A program made the position numbers and the translations under genes. Source: Chitinophaga varians (lineage in GTDB: Bacteria > Bacteroidota > Bacteroidia > Chitinophagales > Chitinophagaceae). From it: 64,000 bases of DNA. The stretch is taken from the NCBI RefSeq assembly GCF_014529945.1, contig NZ_JACVFB010000002.1, positions 1,488,001 to 1,552,000 on the forward strand, in the 5' to 3' direction. Shown here in pieces: positions 42,791 through 50,731 of this stretch. The first letter of the stretch is position 1; each line of letters begins with the position of its first letter. Under the pieces are notes generated by a model, which saw nothing but the letters and a program-made list of their open reading frames with translations, ran no database searches and was not told where the DNA came from.

Positions 42791-43610
42791 ATGAATGAGG
42801 GAAAGGAGGTATGCGGTGGTTCGGTACCCGGTAATTCAGTGCCGCAGTGGTGCCACTGGTAACGTCTATGGTTACACCGGTGATTTTGCCTGCCATGGAA
42901 GAGGCCAGGAATACGGCGGTCTGCGCAATGTCGGCCATGAGGGGCAGTTGTTTCAGCATGGTATCGGCTTCCATTTTTCCGAGTGCGTCTTTCACGGCTT
43001 CCGGAGCGCTCTCCATCGCACTTTTGAAGACGTTGGAGTCCGGTGAGCCGCCGGAGCGGATGGTCACTGCCCTGATGCCATAGATGCCTAATTCAGCAGC
43101 GAGATTGGTGGAGAGACATTCGATAGCACGACAGGCGGCCGCAAAACCGCCGGTGAGCGGATAACCGATGCCTCCTGGTGTTGCCGTCAGAAAAAGGACC
43201 ACGCCTGAGCCCTGCGCTTTCATTACCTGGCCGGCCGCTTTCGCTGTCACGAAGCGGGTTTGCAGGAAACGCGTTACAGGCGTCACATAATCCTCTACAG
43301 TAAGTTCAATGAGGGGTACATCCTGCATCACATCTACACCCACCGCATTGAAGGAGATGTCTACCGTGCCAAATTGTTGTTGCACGGTGGCCAGGTGTTG
43401 TGTAACGGCCTTTTCGTCAAAGGCGTCTACTTCAGCTACTTCCGCTTGCCCACCGGCAGCCCTGATGCTGTCGGCTGTTTGTTGAACAGAAGCCAGTCGG
43501 TGACCGGTTACAAATACGCGGGCGCCAGCCTGTGCCAGGGCTTCCGCTACGGCACGGCCGAGTGAGCCACCGGCGCCGTAAATAATGGCATTTTTGTGCT
43601 GCAGTAACAT
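42789..43610 (-). CDS. Short-chain dehydrogenase/reductase (SDR), atypical active site
   Basis: 273-residue Rossmann enzyme. The nucleotide-binding turn is IIYGAGGSLGRAVAEALA (about 9-26). The catalytic position reads LTGGFAAACRAIECLSTNL, where a Tyr-x-x-x-Lys would be expected; Phe and Arg replace them, as in a divergent SDR branch that ends in VTIRSGGSPDS. It may therefore be non-catalytic or use other residues. Convergent to the preceding operon. Substrate unknown. Confidence 0.85.
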   Translation of the reverse strand: MLLQHKNAIIYGAGGSLGRAVAEALAQAGARVFVTGHRLASVQQTADSIRAAGGQAEVAEVDAFDEKAVTQHLATVQQQFGTVDISFNAVGVDVMQDVPLIELTVEDYVTPVTRFLQTRFVTAKAAGQVMKAQGSGVVLFLTATPGGIGYPLTGGFAAACRAIECLSTNLAAELGIYGIRAVTIRSGGSPDSNVFKSAMESAPEAVKDALGKMEADTMLKQLPLMADIAQTAVFLASSMAGKITGVTIDVTSGTTAALNYRVPNHRIPPFPHS

Positions 43611-43646
43611 AGCGTGGGAGATTTATAAAGTGATGAATGTATTCCG

Positions 43647-44138
43647 TTACATCAATTTTTCAAATAACAACAACTCCTCTCCATTATACACAATTGTTTC
43701 GCTGAAGTGAAGACCCAACTTTTTCAGTAAGTGGATAGAGCGGCTGTTTCCCGGCAACGTGGTGGCCAATATATGCGTATGCGTTCTTTCGGCTTTCAGT
43801 GCCTCCAGCAAGGCAGATGCTGCTTCAAAGGCATATCCCTGACTGGCATGTTCGGGCAGAAACGCAAATCCGATATCATGGTGGGGTAAATAGGTCCGTT
43901 TAATGACCGTCACAATGCCCATAGGCTGACGGTCATGCTGCCGGTAAACTACCCTGAAATCCGTGTCAGGATTGTCAATTACCCGTTGTATATAACCGAT
44001 GGCATCGTCGATATGATGCACATGCCGGTCGCCGATAAACTGTTTCCAGGCTGGGGTATTCACCAATACAAAAATAAAGGCAGCTTCATGGGTTGTGATG
44101 GGTTCTATGAATAGCCGTTCTGTTTGCAATGTCTCCAT
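43647..44138 (-). CDS. GNAT family N-acetyltransferase (RimJ/RimL type)
   Basis: 163 residues. The opening METLQTERLFIEPITTHEAAFIF is typical of the ribosomal-protein acetyltransferase subgroup, with HDIGFAFLPEHASQGYAFEAASALLEAL as motif A and NSRSIHLLKKLGLHFSETI as motif B. It lies 36 bases upstream of the SDR gene on the same strand, so they may be co-transcribed with this gene first. Acceptor unknown. Confidence 0.88.
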   Translation of the reverse strand: METLQTERLFIEPITTHEAAFIFVLVNTPAWKQFIGDRHVHHIDDAIGYIQRVIDNPDTDFRVVYRQHDRQPMGIVTVIKRTYLPHHDIGFAFLPEHASQGYAFEAASALLEALKAERTHTHILATTLPGNSRSIHLLKKLGLHFSETIVYNGEELLLFEKLM

Positions 44139-44283
44139 CGTGAGAATGCTGTTTCAACGAACTTACAATTTTTAAAGAAAAATTGTAAAAGGATTACATG
44201 AGAAGTTGATTTAAAATATATTATAATACAATATTTTTATTATATATATTGGCTGCTCAACCTAAAAATGCAAACGGTACATT

Positions 44284-44694
44284 ATGAAAAAACTCATCCT
44301 TGGCTCCTTCGCCCTGTTAATGTTCTCCGCGTCTATGCTGATATTTCAGATCAGCTGTAAAAAATCTGCTGAAGCGGAAACGCCTGTGGTCCCATTCAAT
44401 AACAAAGTGGCCTTCTTAAAATCCCGTCATAACCTTGGCACAGAAATCTGGATCATGAACTATGACGGAACAGGGCAGACAAAAATAAACGTTCAGCTGG
44501 CGGCTGGTCTGTCCATCAACGATGAAGTACGGATATCGCCTGATGGCAGAAAAATATTTTTCGTGGTGACTTCGGGATCTAATGAAACTTATAAAGAAGA
44601 TATTTATTCCTGTGATATCGAAGGCAAGAACCTGACTAAACTGTATGACATGCCAGCGGGTAGCGGTAATACTATCCTGGGGAATGTTAACTGA
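44284..44694 (+). CDS. Short TolB-like lipoprotein
   Basis: 136 residues with signal peptide and likely lipobox QISC (Cys24). It contains beta-propeller-like blades of the WD40/TolB type: EIWIMNYDGTGQTKI, RISPDGRKIFFV, DIYSCDIEGKNLTKLYD. Full TolB-like proteins have six or more blades, while this has about two, so it may be truncated or a domain duplicate. Followed at once by a strong terminator, which suggests the end is genuine. Confidence 0.75.
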   Translation: MKKLILGSFALLMFSASMLIFQISCKKSAEAETPVVPFNNKVAFLKSRHNLGTEIWIMNYDGTGQTKINVQLAAGLSINDEVRISPDGRKIFFVVTSGSNETYKEDIYSCDIEGKNLTKLYDMPAGSGNTILGNVN

Positions 44695-44720
44695 TCCGAA
44701 TAGCCATTCTGAAATAAATG

Positions 44721-44750
44721 AAAAGGCCGGTGCCATCGCACCGGCCTTTT
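44721..44750 (+). terminator. Terminator of the TolB-like gene
   Basis: Perfect 13-bp stem AAAAGGCCGGTGC / GCACCGGCCTTTT, loop CATC. Confidence 0.88.
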
Positions 44751-45257
44751 CTATGATCAGTTGGCTGCAGACGTTTCAATAATCAAATAAAAAAATACTC
44801 AAATGAGGAAGCGGGGAACATCACTACCAGCCAGCCTTGCGGCGGCTCTCTTCTAACGGTAGTGGTACCTGCTGATGTCATCTTCCAAAGATAAAAATCC
44901 GGGTGAAGGAATATTTCATCCATAAAAAAGGGCGTCTGTGAAAAGACACCCTGCTGTTTTATTAACTTCTAACATACCTGCGTTCAAATTTTTAACGCAA
45001 TAGCTTTGTTCGCTTGCTGGTTTTTGTCAAGGTTGATGACCATTTAGCCTGAGCATCAACACGACGAAGATAATGGACAATCGACCAGTTATCTGCTCAC
45101 TTTTATACAGCCGGTCATATTCAGGGCCGGAGAACGAGCAAAAAATGCCGCCAGAATAGTGCCATTTTATCCGCTGATTGATTGTCAGGTAGTTATGGCT
45201 AAACGAAAACGAGGGACGTTCGGTTTTGATACAACCGGTTGTCCGGTTTTATCATGG
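44751..45257. other. 507-base stretch without a recognisable gene
   Basis: Only short interrupted frames are visible. On the minus strand a fragment (PEYDRLYKSEQITGRLSII...) between about 45050 and 45140 looks protein-like but is cut by stops, so decayed coding DNA is possible. The minus-strand terminator at 44929-44952 implies a transcript crosses this stretch from the 45258 gene. Confidence 0.3.
44929..44952 (-). terminator. Minus-strand terminator
   Basis: 9-bp stem with one G-T pair, AGGGTGTCT / AGACGCCCT on the minus strand, followed by six T. It lies 300 bases past the 45258 gene. Confidence 0.7.
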
Positions 45258-45587
45258 CTACACCCGGATCACAGCAATCAGTGCAGCCAGCAGCGTAAGA
45301 CCTGTCAGCCAATAATAGGCCTGCCGGGTAAACGGCTTATCAGCAAAGCGGATATTCAGTACCGTGATCACCACAAAAATCAGCAGCTTGGGCACCACTT
45401 TGTAATAGTTGATGGCCGGGTATTTCAGGGCTGCCAGCGCAATGCCGGTGAGCAGGATAATGATGCCCAGGATCATACCGGTTTTATCGCGATGGGCGGT
45501 AATGTCTTTCCATAAAGTGGCCAGAATGAAGAGGTAACCGGCAAAGGCGCAGAAATGCAATAACAGCAGGATGTTGAAAAGTAGCAT
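45258..45587 (-). CDS. Small integral membrane protein, 109 aa
   Basis: Four hydrophobic segments fill the protein: LLFNILLLLHFCAFAGYLFILATLW, TGMILGIIILLTGIALAALK, VPKLLIFVVITVLNI, YYWLTGLTLLAALIAVI. No family recognised with confidence. It lies 3 bases after the DUF4267 gene on the same strand, so they form one operon. Confidence 0.75.
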   Translation of the reverse strand: MLLFNILLLLHFCAFAGYLFILATLWKDITAHRDKTGMILGIIILLTGIALAALKYPAINYYKVVPKLLIFVVITVLNIRFADKPFTRQAYYWLTGLTLLAALIAVIRV

Positions 45588-45590
45588 GGA

Positions 45591-45971
45591 TCAGGATTTA
45601 GCAGTGGTACGGATATAATAAAAACCAAGTATCAGTAACAGTATTACCGCGATGGCATGCTGATACAAAGAGGCGGTCTCATAGTGTGGCTGGTTCATCA
45701 CAATAGAGAAATCAGCGATGGGAACGATACTGCCGGCCAGCAAAAAGAAGCCGGCGGCCCGGAATTCCTTTGTCAGTAACAATAACACGATGGCCACTCC
45801 GCTAAACAGGTCACGGATACCTTTGATGTAATGGAATGCATGATCACCACCGGTGACAGTGTGAATGCCGTAGCCTGTTTCTGCTGTTTCTGGTACCAGT
45901 AGAAACAAAGCCCCGATATAGATCAGGAGCAAACCGGTGAGCATGGCGAGGCAATAAGATAACTTTTTCAT
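45591..45971 (-). CDS. DUF4267 family membrane protein
   Basis: 126 residues from ATG 45971, preferred over the in-frame ATG 45998 because it begins with the first membrane helix (MKKLSYCLAMLTGLLLIYIGALFLLVPE). Four helices and the conserved IKGIRDLFSGVAIVLLLL and PIADFSIVM segments match DUF4267. No function is established. First gene of a two-gene operon with the 45258 protein, divergent from nothing near; the next gene is a Crp/Fnr regulator on the same strand 65 bases upstream. Confidence 0.85.
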   Translation of the reverse strand: MKKLSYCLAMLTGLLLIYIGALFLLVPETAETGYGIHTVTGGDHAFHYIKGIRDLFSGVAIVLLLLTKEFRAAGFFLLAGSIVPIADFSIVMNQPHYETASLYQHAIAVILLLILGFYYIRTTAKS

Positions 45972-46035
45972 ATACTTTGTTTTTGAATGATGAAACAAAG
46001 CTATGACGATGTTAAAACCTGTTCGTTCACCTGGG

Positions 46036-46623
46036 TTAATAAATCTGCCGGGAGGCCATTCTTTTCCGGATACGGCTCAGCGATGGTGGTTTGACGCCCA
46101 CAAAAGAGGATACATAATATTGTGGCACACGTTGCTGCAGCCCGGGGTAGTCCTGCTGGAATTGCAGGTACCGTTGCTCCGGCGAATCTGTATATAGCGA
46201 AGCTACTTTTTTGATGGCATACACGTACAGCTGTTCACATATCAGCCGTCCGAACCGCTCCCCCTGTTTTACGCCGGTGTACAGCAGTTGCAGATCTTCG
46301 TAGGAGATACAGAGCACTTCACTGTCTTCCATAAACTGAATATTATGGGCAGAAGGGGAATGATCAAGGAAGCTGGCGTAGTTACAGGTAAATTCATTTT
46401 CCTTGTTGAAATCGTATGTCAGTTCTTCTCCGTTGGCGTCGATGGCATAGTAGCGTACCAGTCCGCGGTTAATAAAGCCCACGGTCCTGCATACCTGGCC
46501 TTCCCGCAGAAAAAAATCCTGCCGGTTAAATTGCTTTAGCTGAAAAAGAGAGGCGACAAAAGTCTTTTCAGCTTCATCCAGCTGAATAATGTTTTCGATA
46601 GCGTGAATAACCTGTTGATGCAT
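46036..46623 (-). CDS. Crp/Fnr family transcriptional regulator
   Basis: 195 residues from ATG 46623 (MHQQVIHAIENIIQLDEAEK); an upstream ATG at 46668 adds a non-conserved piece. The nucleotide-binding-like domain has FFLREGQVCRTVGFINRGLVRYY (about 38-60). The C-terminal HTH reads QQRVPQYYVSSFVGVKPPSLSRIRKR. It is divergent from the AraC gene at 46733 and could control the DUF4267 operon. Effector unknown. Confidence 0.9.
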   Translation of the reverse strand: MHQQVIHAIENIIQLDEAEKTFVASLFQLKQFNRQDFFLREGQVCRTVGFINRGLVRYYAIDANGEELTYDFNKENEFTCNYASFLDHSPSAHNIQFMEDSEVLCISYEDLQLLYTGVKQGERFGRLICEQLYVYAIKKVASLYTDSPEQRYLQFQQDYPGLQQRVPQYYVSSFVGVKPPSLSRIRKRMASRQIY

Positions 46624-46732
46624 GCCTAAAGTTAAGAATGTTATCTTGTCTGCAAAACCCAACGGCACACTTCGGCTGCTGCTCGTAATAATTGGCCGTA
46701 AGCTATATCACTTTTTATGTAATTTTAGGGAG

Positions 46733-47560
46733 ATGAAAACCGCAGATACCCATATCAGGTACGAACTCATTCCGGCGCCTGCCCACCTACAGGCCTATAT
46801 CCGCTATTTCTGGACGCTGGAAGGCGATGATCCGCAGGCGTTGGCCAAAGCTTTTGGCTCGCTGGTGGATGGTTGCCCGGGGTTGATCTTTCAACGTCCT
46901 GACGTAGGTAACTTTATCCGGGAAAGTAAGCAGCTGCCGGAAATGTTTCTCTATGGGCAAACCACGAAGAACGTGGAAATCGCTTCACTGGGTGCTTCTA
47001 AAGCTACCGGCGTCATCTTCCAGCCCAACGGGCTGAAATCCGTTTTCGGGTTAAATGCCGGGGAATTGACCAACGACTGTGTGGATGTACAGTTGTTGCC
47101 CGGAATCAACCGGCTGCCGGAACAGCTGGCTGCTGCAGGCGGCACCGGCACACAGGTGGAACTTCTTTCTACCTGGCTGCATAAACGTATCACCGGTAAC
47201 CCGGCCGCTATAGATCCACAGGTAGACTATGCGGTGGCGCAGATAGCTAACTCCAACGGCAATATTTCTCTCCGTGATTTACAGGAGAAGCTGCAGCTGA
47301 CGGAACGTACTTTTGAGCGCCGGTTTAAAGAACAGGTGGGCATTACCCCCAAATTATTCTCCCGGATATGCCAGTACCAGGCATCCCTGCACCAACTGAA
47401 AAGCAACGACTACAGCAAACTGTCAGACATCGCCTTTGAAAACGACTATGCCGACCAGTCCCACTTTATCCGTTCCTTCAAAGAATTTACTGGTTGCTCT
47501 CCCTATCAGTTCCAAAAGCTGCTCGATGAAGCCGGGGAAGAAATTATGCTGATTAAATAA
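46733..47560 (+). CDS. AraC family regulator with DUF6597-type N terminus
   Basis: 275 residues from ATG 46733. It opens IRYELIPAPAHLQAYIRYFWTLEG, the DUF6597-type sensor start, and ends in a double HTH with ISLRDLQEKLQLTERTFERRFKEQ then LSDIAFENDYADQSHFIRSFKEFTG. The frame is open to 46622, but that extension reaches into the divergent Crp/Fnr start. It is followed by the DUF1772 gene on the same strand, likely its target. Confidence 0.92.
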   Translation: MKTADTHIRYELIPAPAHLQAYIRYFWTLEGDDPQALAKAFGSLVDGCPGLIFQRPDVGNFIRESKQLPEMFLYGQTTKNVEIASLGASKATGVIFQPNGLKSVFGLNAGELTNDCVDVQLLPGINRLPEQLAAAGGTGTQVELLSTWLHKRITGNPAAIDPQVDYAVAQIANSNGNISLRDLQEKLQLTERTFERRFKEQVGITPKLFSRICQYQASLHQLKSNDYSKLSDIAFENDYADQSHFIRSFKEFTGCSPYQFQKLLDEAGEEIMLIK

Positions 47561-47629
47561 CCGTTGTCGGTTTTGTTCAATTTTAAAAATTCTATCCGCC
47601 CTAGCTTTGGGGTATAAATAATCCATCCC

Positions 47630-48127
47630 ATGAACGCAAAACAGATTGTATTAATACTCGCAGTAGTGACCACCGGCCTGCTGACCGGTATATTTTTCGG
47701 ATTTGAAGTCGCCATCAATCCGGCATTTGCCCGCCTTGAAGATGTTCAGTATCTCTTGGCCATGCAGGCGATCAACGATGTGATCGTAAATCCGGTATTC
47801 CTTTTCGTATTCCTGGGCGCTGCCATATTCCTGCCGGTGGCCGCTTTTCAGCAACACGGCCGGAAGAAAAGCCTGTTGTGGATAGCGGCCGCATTATACA
47901 TCGTGGGCGTACTGGGCATCACTTCTGTCTGCAATGTGCCGCTGAATGATACCCTCGCGAAAGTACAGGTGGCCGGCGCTTCTGCTGACCAACTGAAGCT
48001 CGCGAGAGAAAGTTTCGCCGAACCATGGAACAGGTGGCATACCATCCGTACCATTGCTGGCATTGTAGCTACAGTGATCGCCATCGTCGCCTGCCTGCAG
48101 AAAGAGACCGGCAAAAAGGGGGCTTAA
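47630..48127 (+). CDS. DUF1772 family membrane protein
   Basis: 165 residues with four membrane helices and the DUF1772 core: FGFEVAINPAFARLE early, FLFVFLGAAIFLPVAAF, then SVCNVPLNDTLAKVQ and WNRWHTIRTIAGIVATVIAIVA. The central N-x-P-x-N region and the WxxWHxxRT segment are conserved features. No activity is known. It lies 69 bases after the AraC regulator. Confidence 0.92.
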   Translation: MNAKQIVLILAVVTTGLLTGIFFGFEVAINPAFARLEDVQYLLAMQAINDVIVNPVFLFVFLGAAIFLPVAAFQQHGRKKSLLWIAAALYIVGVLGITSVCNVPLNDTLAKVQVAGASADQLKLARESFAEPWNRWHTIRTIAGIVATVIAIVACLQKETGKKGA

Positions 48128-48147
48128 CCGTATTTTTTTTCGAAGAA

Positions 48148-48178
48148 TTTGGTTTTGTGAAATTTATACCTACATTTG
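48148..48178 (+). promoter_or_regulatory. Promoter of tRNA-Pro copy 2
   Basis: Exact TTTG (48148-48151), 19-base spacer, TACATTTG (48171-48178). Confidence 0.8.
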
Positions 48179-48212
48179 CATCCCGAATCGCCGGAAACGG
48201 CAGCTGTCGGAA

Positions 48213-48287
48213 CGGGGCGTAGCGTAGCCCGGTTATCGCGCCTGCTTTGGGAGCAGGAGGTCGCAAGTTCGAATCTTGCCGCCCCGA
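48213..48287 (+). tRNA. tRNA-Pro(TGG), copy 2
   Basis: Base-for-base identical to the copy at 17523-17597, 75 bases, anticodon TGG. Promoter and terminator differ from those of copy 1, so the duplication was limited to the tRNA or homogenised by conversion. Confidence 0.97.
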
Positions 48288-48297
48288 CAGAAAAAAG

Positions 48298-48330
48298 AAA
48301 AAGCCTTGCAACATCGTTGTGAGGCTTTTT
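48298..48330 (+). terminator. Terminator of tRNA-Pro copy 2
   Basis: 15-base arms AAAAAGCCTTGCAAC / GTTGTGAGGCTTTTT with two mismatches and a T run. Confidence 0.85.
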
Positions 48331-48388
48331 TGTGCTTGCTATAGAATAATATACTGAAATTAATCTTCAGCAAAAAATGTTATTCGTG

Positions 48389-48418
48389 TTTGTTTAATCA
48401 ACTGATCCCCTACTTTTG
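48389..48418 (+). promoter_or_regulatory. Promoter of the lectin/haem cassette
   Basis: TTTG (48389-48392), 18-base spacer, TACTTTTG (48411-48418), close to consensus. It leaves a leader of about 125 bases before ATG 48550. Confidence 0.6.
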
Positions 48419-48549
48419 TAACTACAAATGGAACCCCTTTTCGTATTCAAACCTCAAAAATATTTAGACCTCAAATAATCGAGAACCCTTTCGCATATAT
48501 ACGCTGCTTCCTCACACAATTTTAAATAATCATTTAAAACTTAAACGAA

Positions 48550-50634
48550 ATGCAAAGCGTAGAAAAAAAAGCCCCAGGAAAAAAAGCCCCCTCCACCACT
48601 GCGGGGTTTCAATTCAGGACTCCTGCAGACATTCAGGACTTTGCAGATAGCCCATCAAAGCAAAGTATGATGAATAGTCTATGGAGCAACAACCTGGATG
48701 GATTCATACAACAAGGCATGTTAAACAATGCCTGGAATACGACCAACACACCTCCTACAACAAATTATTACAATCCCATCGACAACAATCCGCCAAGTCA
48801 GCCCGCTGCTATTCAATGGCTCGCTTTTCCGGGAAGACTGGAATACAACTTCCCCAGTGCTACGCAGGACCAGTTGTATCAGATGGCAGACACCGGATCA
48901 ATGCCCGGACAAATATCCAACGACCCCTGTGGTACGGGAGACAATGTTGCCTATTTCCCCTATGGCCCCAGAGGTTGGCAGGATGAATATTGTGAATGGG
49001 CCGTTACCCGGAATGCGCAGGGAAAAATTACCCGGATTGATTTCACCTGTGAAAATCCTGAATACTGGAACACCTTGTGGATGGTGGACCCTAACAAAGT
49101 GCTGGAACTGTATCAGACTATCCTGGATAAGCCTCAGATCACGCTGGAGGACCTCTCTGTGCCAGGTATCGTGAATCCCATCACCAATCAGCCGATATAC
49201 AATCCGCTGAACAAATGGAACTCCGGACCGGTATCCAATGGTACTACAGGAGGCGCCATACATCTGACCAGTACGCCCAATACCATACAAACCGAAATAG
49301 GGCTGGCCACCACTTCCGGCATCCAGCGCTTCAATCCTCCTCCTCCGCCACCTACTACCAATACCATGTGGCCATCTGCGCAATTCAACAATCTCATTTG
49401 TGTAGGCCAGTTTGGTCAGCGGTACCGTAACAGTGATCCCAACATAGGCGGCACCGTCAATAACTTCGTGACACAAGGCTTTATGGTGACCCTGGCAGAC
49501 CCGCCGGGACTCTATATTCAGATGCCGAATTTCTCTGCCTATAAAACACCTGACGGCACCGATCCATCCACTTTCTGGACCATTAAACGTGGCAGCAAAA
49601 CACTGACCGACCAGTCTGGCAATGCCCTGCCCGGTAATTTTATTCTGCATGCCGTGTATGAAGTGCCGGCCAGCCTGGGTTATACCGTAAGCGATATTAC
49701 TATTTCAAATGTGCCTATCAACTGGGGATCCCAGGTGGCATACACCTTCAAAATGCAAATTGTGGCCAGTGCTTATCAGGGCACTACGCCACAAGGCTAT
49801 GAACCAGTAGGTGACACGCCTCCTGAAAGTACATATGCACAACCGCTTCAGCTCTTTTACCGGGACTATTTCGAGGCTTTGTATAAGACCAATGTCCCTA
49901 ACCCGGTTAATCATCCCATTCCGTTATTAAGTAACAGTACCTATGTGCCTTCCTACATCAATGTAGGTACTACAGGCGTCAGCATGGTAGTGGTGGCAGC
50001 CACCTGCACGGCAAAAGAAAACCAGCCGTCCACCTATCCTTCGGTTACCTTCGATGATCCCAATATCACGGCGCAGGTAACCGCTGTCAAAGAGAACGTC
50101 ACCTACGCGATACCAGGCAATAGCCAGCCCAGCACGAATACAGCAATCTATATCGCCGTCTCTGTTGGCGCCAATGCAGCGCCCGGGCAACATGGCGTAT
50201 ATGTGACCAATGCCGGCCAGCAACGTCAGGCAGCTATGCCGGCACTGTTCATGGTATCACCGGTGACTGCACAGGCTAATATCGCCTGGCAGAATACCGG
50301 CGTGATGATCACGCCAACCAATAAGGTGACCATAAAATATGCATCAGGGCTGTGGACGGCCAACCCGCAGGATAATGGAGGCCAGCTGTACAATGCCGCC
50401 GGTAACCCCACCTTCATCGCTGCCAAACAAGGCTATACGATGCCCGGACAAAATGAAGGCGCGCTCATTGGCAGAGTAGGCAGTACTGTTTTCCTGATTG
50501 GCATGGAGGCTACGCTTCCTCCCAACCTGAGCGGCCAGATACAACTATGTATCAACGACGACCTCAACGGAATATATGGCGCCGGATTAACGGATAACAT
50601 CGGGTCTGTCACTGTCACTATTAATGTGAGCTGA
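48550..50634 (+). CDS. Large protein with C-terminal LecA-like lectin domain
   Basis: 694 residues without a signal peptide at the N terminus (MQSVEKKAPGKKAPSTTAGF). The first ~450 residues are a family I do not recognise, with notable segments GPRGWQDEYCEWAVTRNAQG and FTCENPEYWNTLWMVDP. The last ~115 residues (577-694) resemble the galactose-binding lectin LecA (PA-IL): EGALIGRVGS and LCINDDLNGIYGAGLTDNIGS match LecA's G-A-L-V-M-K-I-G and L-I-Y-N-D-V-P-G-T-Y-G. It has a good promoter and is followed by the haem gene 97 bases on, past a stem-loop. A surface- or glycan-binding redox protein is a speculative reading. Confidence 0.8.
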   Translation: MQSVEKKAPGKKAPSTTAGFQFRTPADIQDFADSPSKQSMMNSLWSNNLDGFIQQGMLNNAWNTTNTPPTTNYYNPIDNNPPSQPAAIQWLAFPGRLEYNFPSATQDQLYQMADTGSMPGQISNDPCGTGDNVAYFPYGPRGWQDEYCEWAVTRNAQGKITRIDFTCENPEYWNTLWMVDPNKVLELYQTILDKPQITLEDLSVPGIVNPITNQPIYNPLNKWNSGPVSNGTTGGAIHLTSTPNTIQTEIGLATTSGIQRFNPPPPPPTTNTMWPSAQFNNLICVGQFGQRYRNSDPNIGGTVNNFVTQGFMVTLADPPGLYIQMPNFSAYKTPDGTDPSTFWTIKRGSKTLTDQSGNALPGNFILHAVYEVPASLGYTVSDITISNVPINWGSQVAYTFKMQIVASAYQGTTPQGYEPVGDTPPESTYAQPLQLFYRDYFEALYKTNVPNPVNHPIPLLSNSTYVPSYINVGTTGVSMVVVAATCTAKENQPSTYPSVTFDDPNITAQVTAVKENVTYAIPGNSQPSTNTAIYIAVSVGANAAPGQHGVYVTNAGQQRQAAMPALFMVSPVTAQANIAWQNTGVMITPTNKVTIKYASGLWTANPQDNGGQLYNAAGNPTFIAAKQGYTMPGQNEGALIGRVGSTVFLIGMEATLPPNLSGQIQLCINDDLNGIYGAGLTDNIGSVTVTINVS

Positions 50635-50659
50635 TCATCAACCTGTCAGATCGATACAT

Positions 50660-50697
50660 TTCAGGAGGCACCTATCGGTTAATGTGTGCCTCCTGAA
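50660..50697 (+). terminator. Stem-loop between lectin and haem genes
   Basis: Perfect 12-bp stem TTCAGGAGGCAC / GTGCCTCCTGAA with a 14-base loop and no T run. It may reduce read-through into the second gene or stabilise the mRNA. Confidence 0.5.
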
Positions 50698-50731
50698 TGA
50701 TAAGCACTCCCTCATTTAAATCCTCCAAAAA

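Noticed and set aside
45159-45515. 118-codon plus-strand frame
   Set aside because: It runs antisense to the four-helix membrane protein and lacks any recognisable feature.
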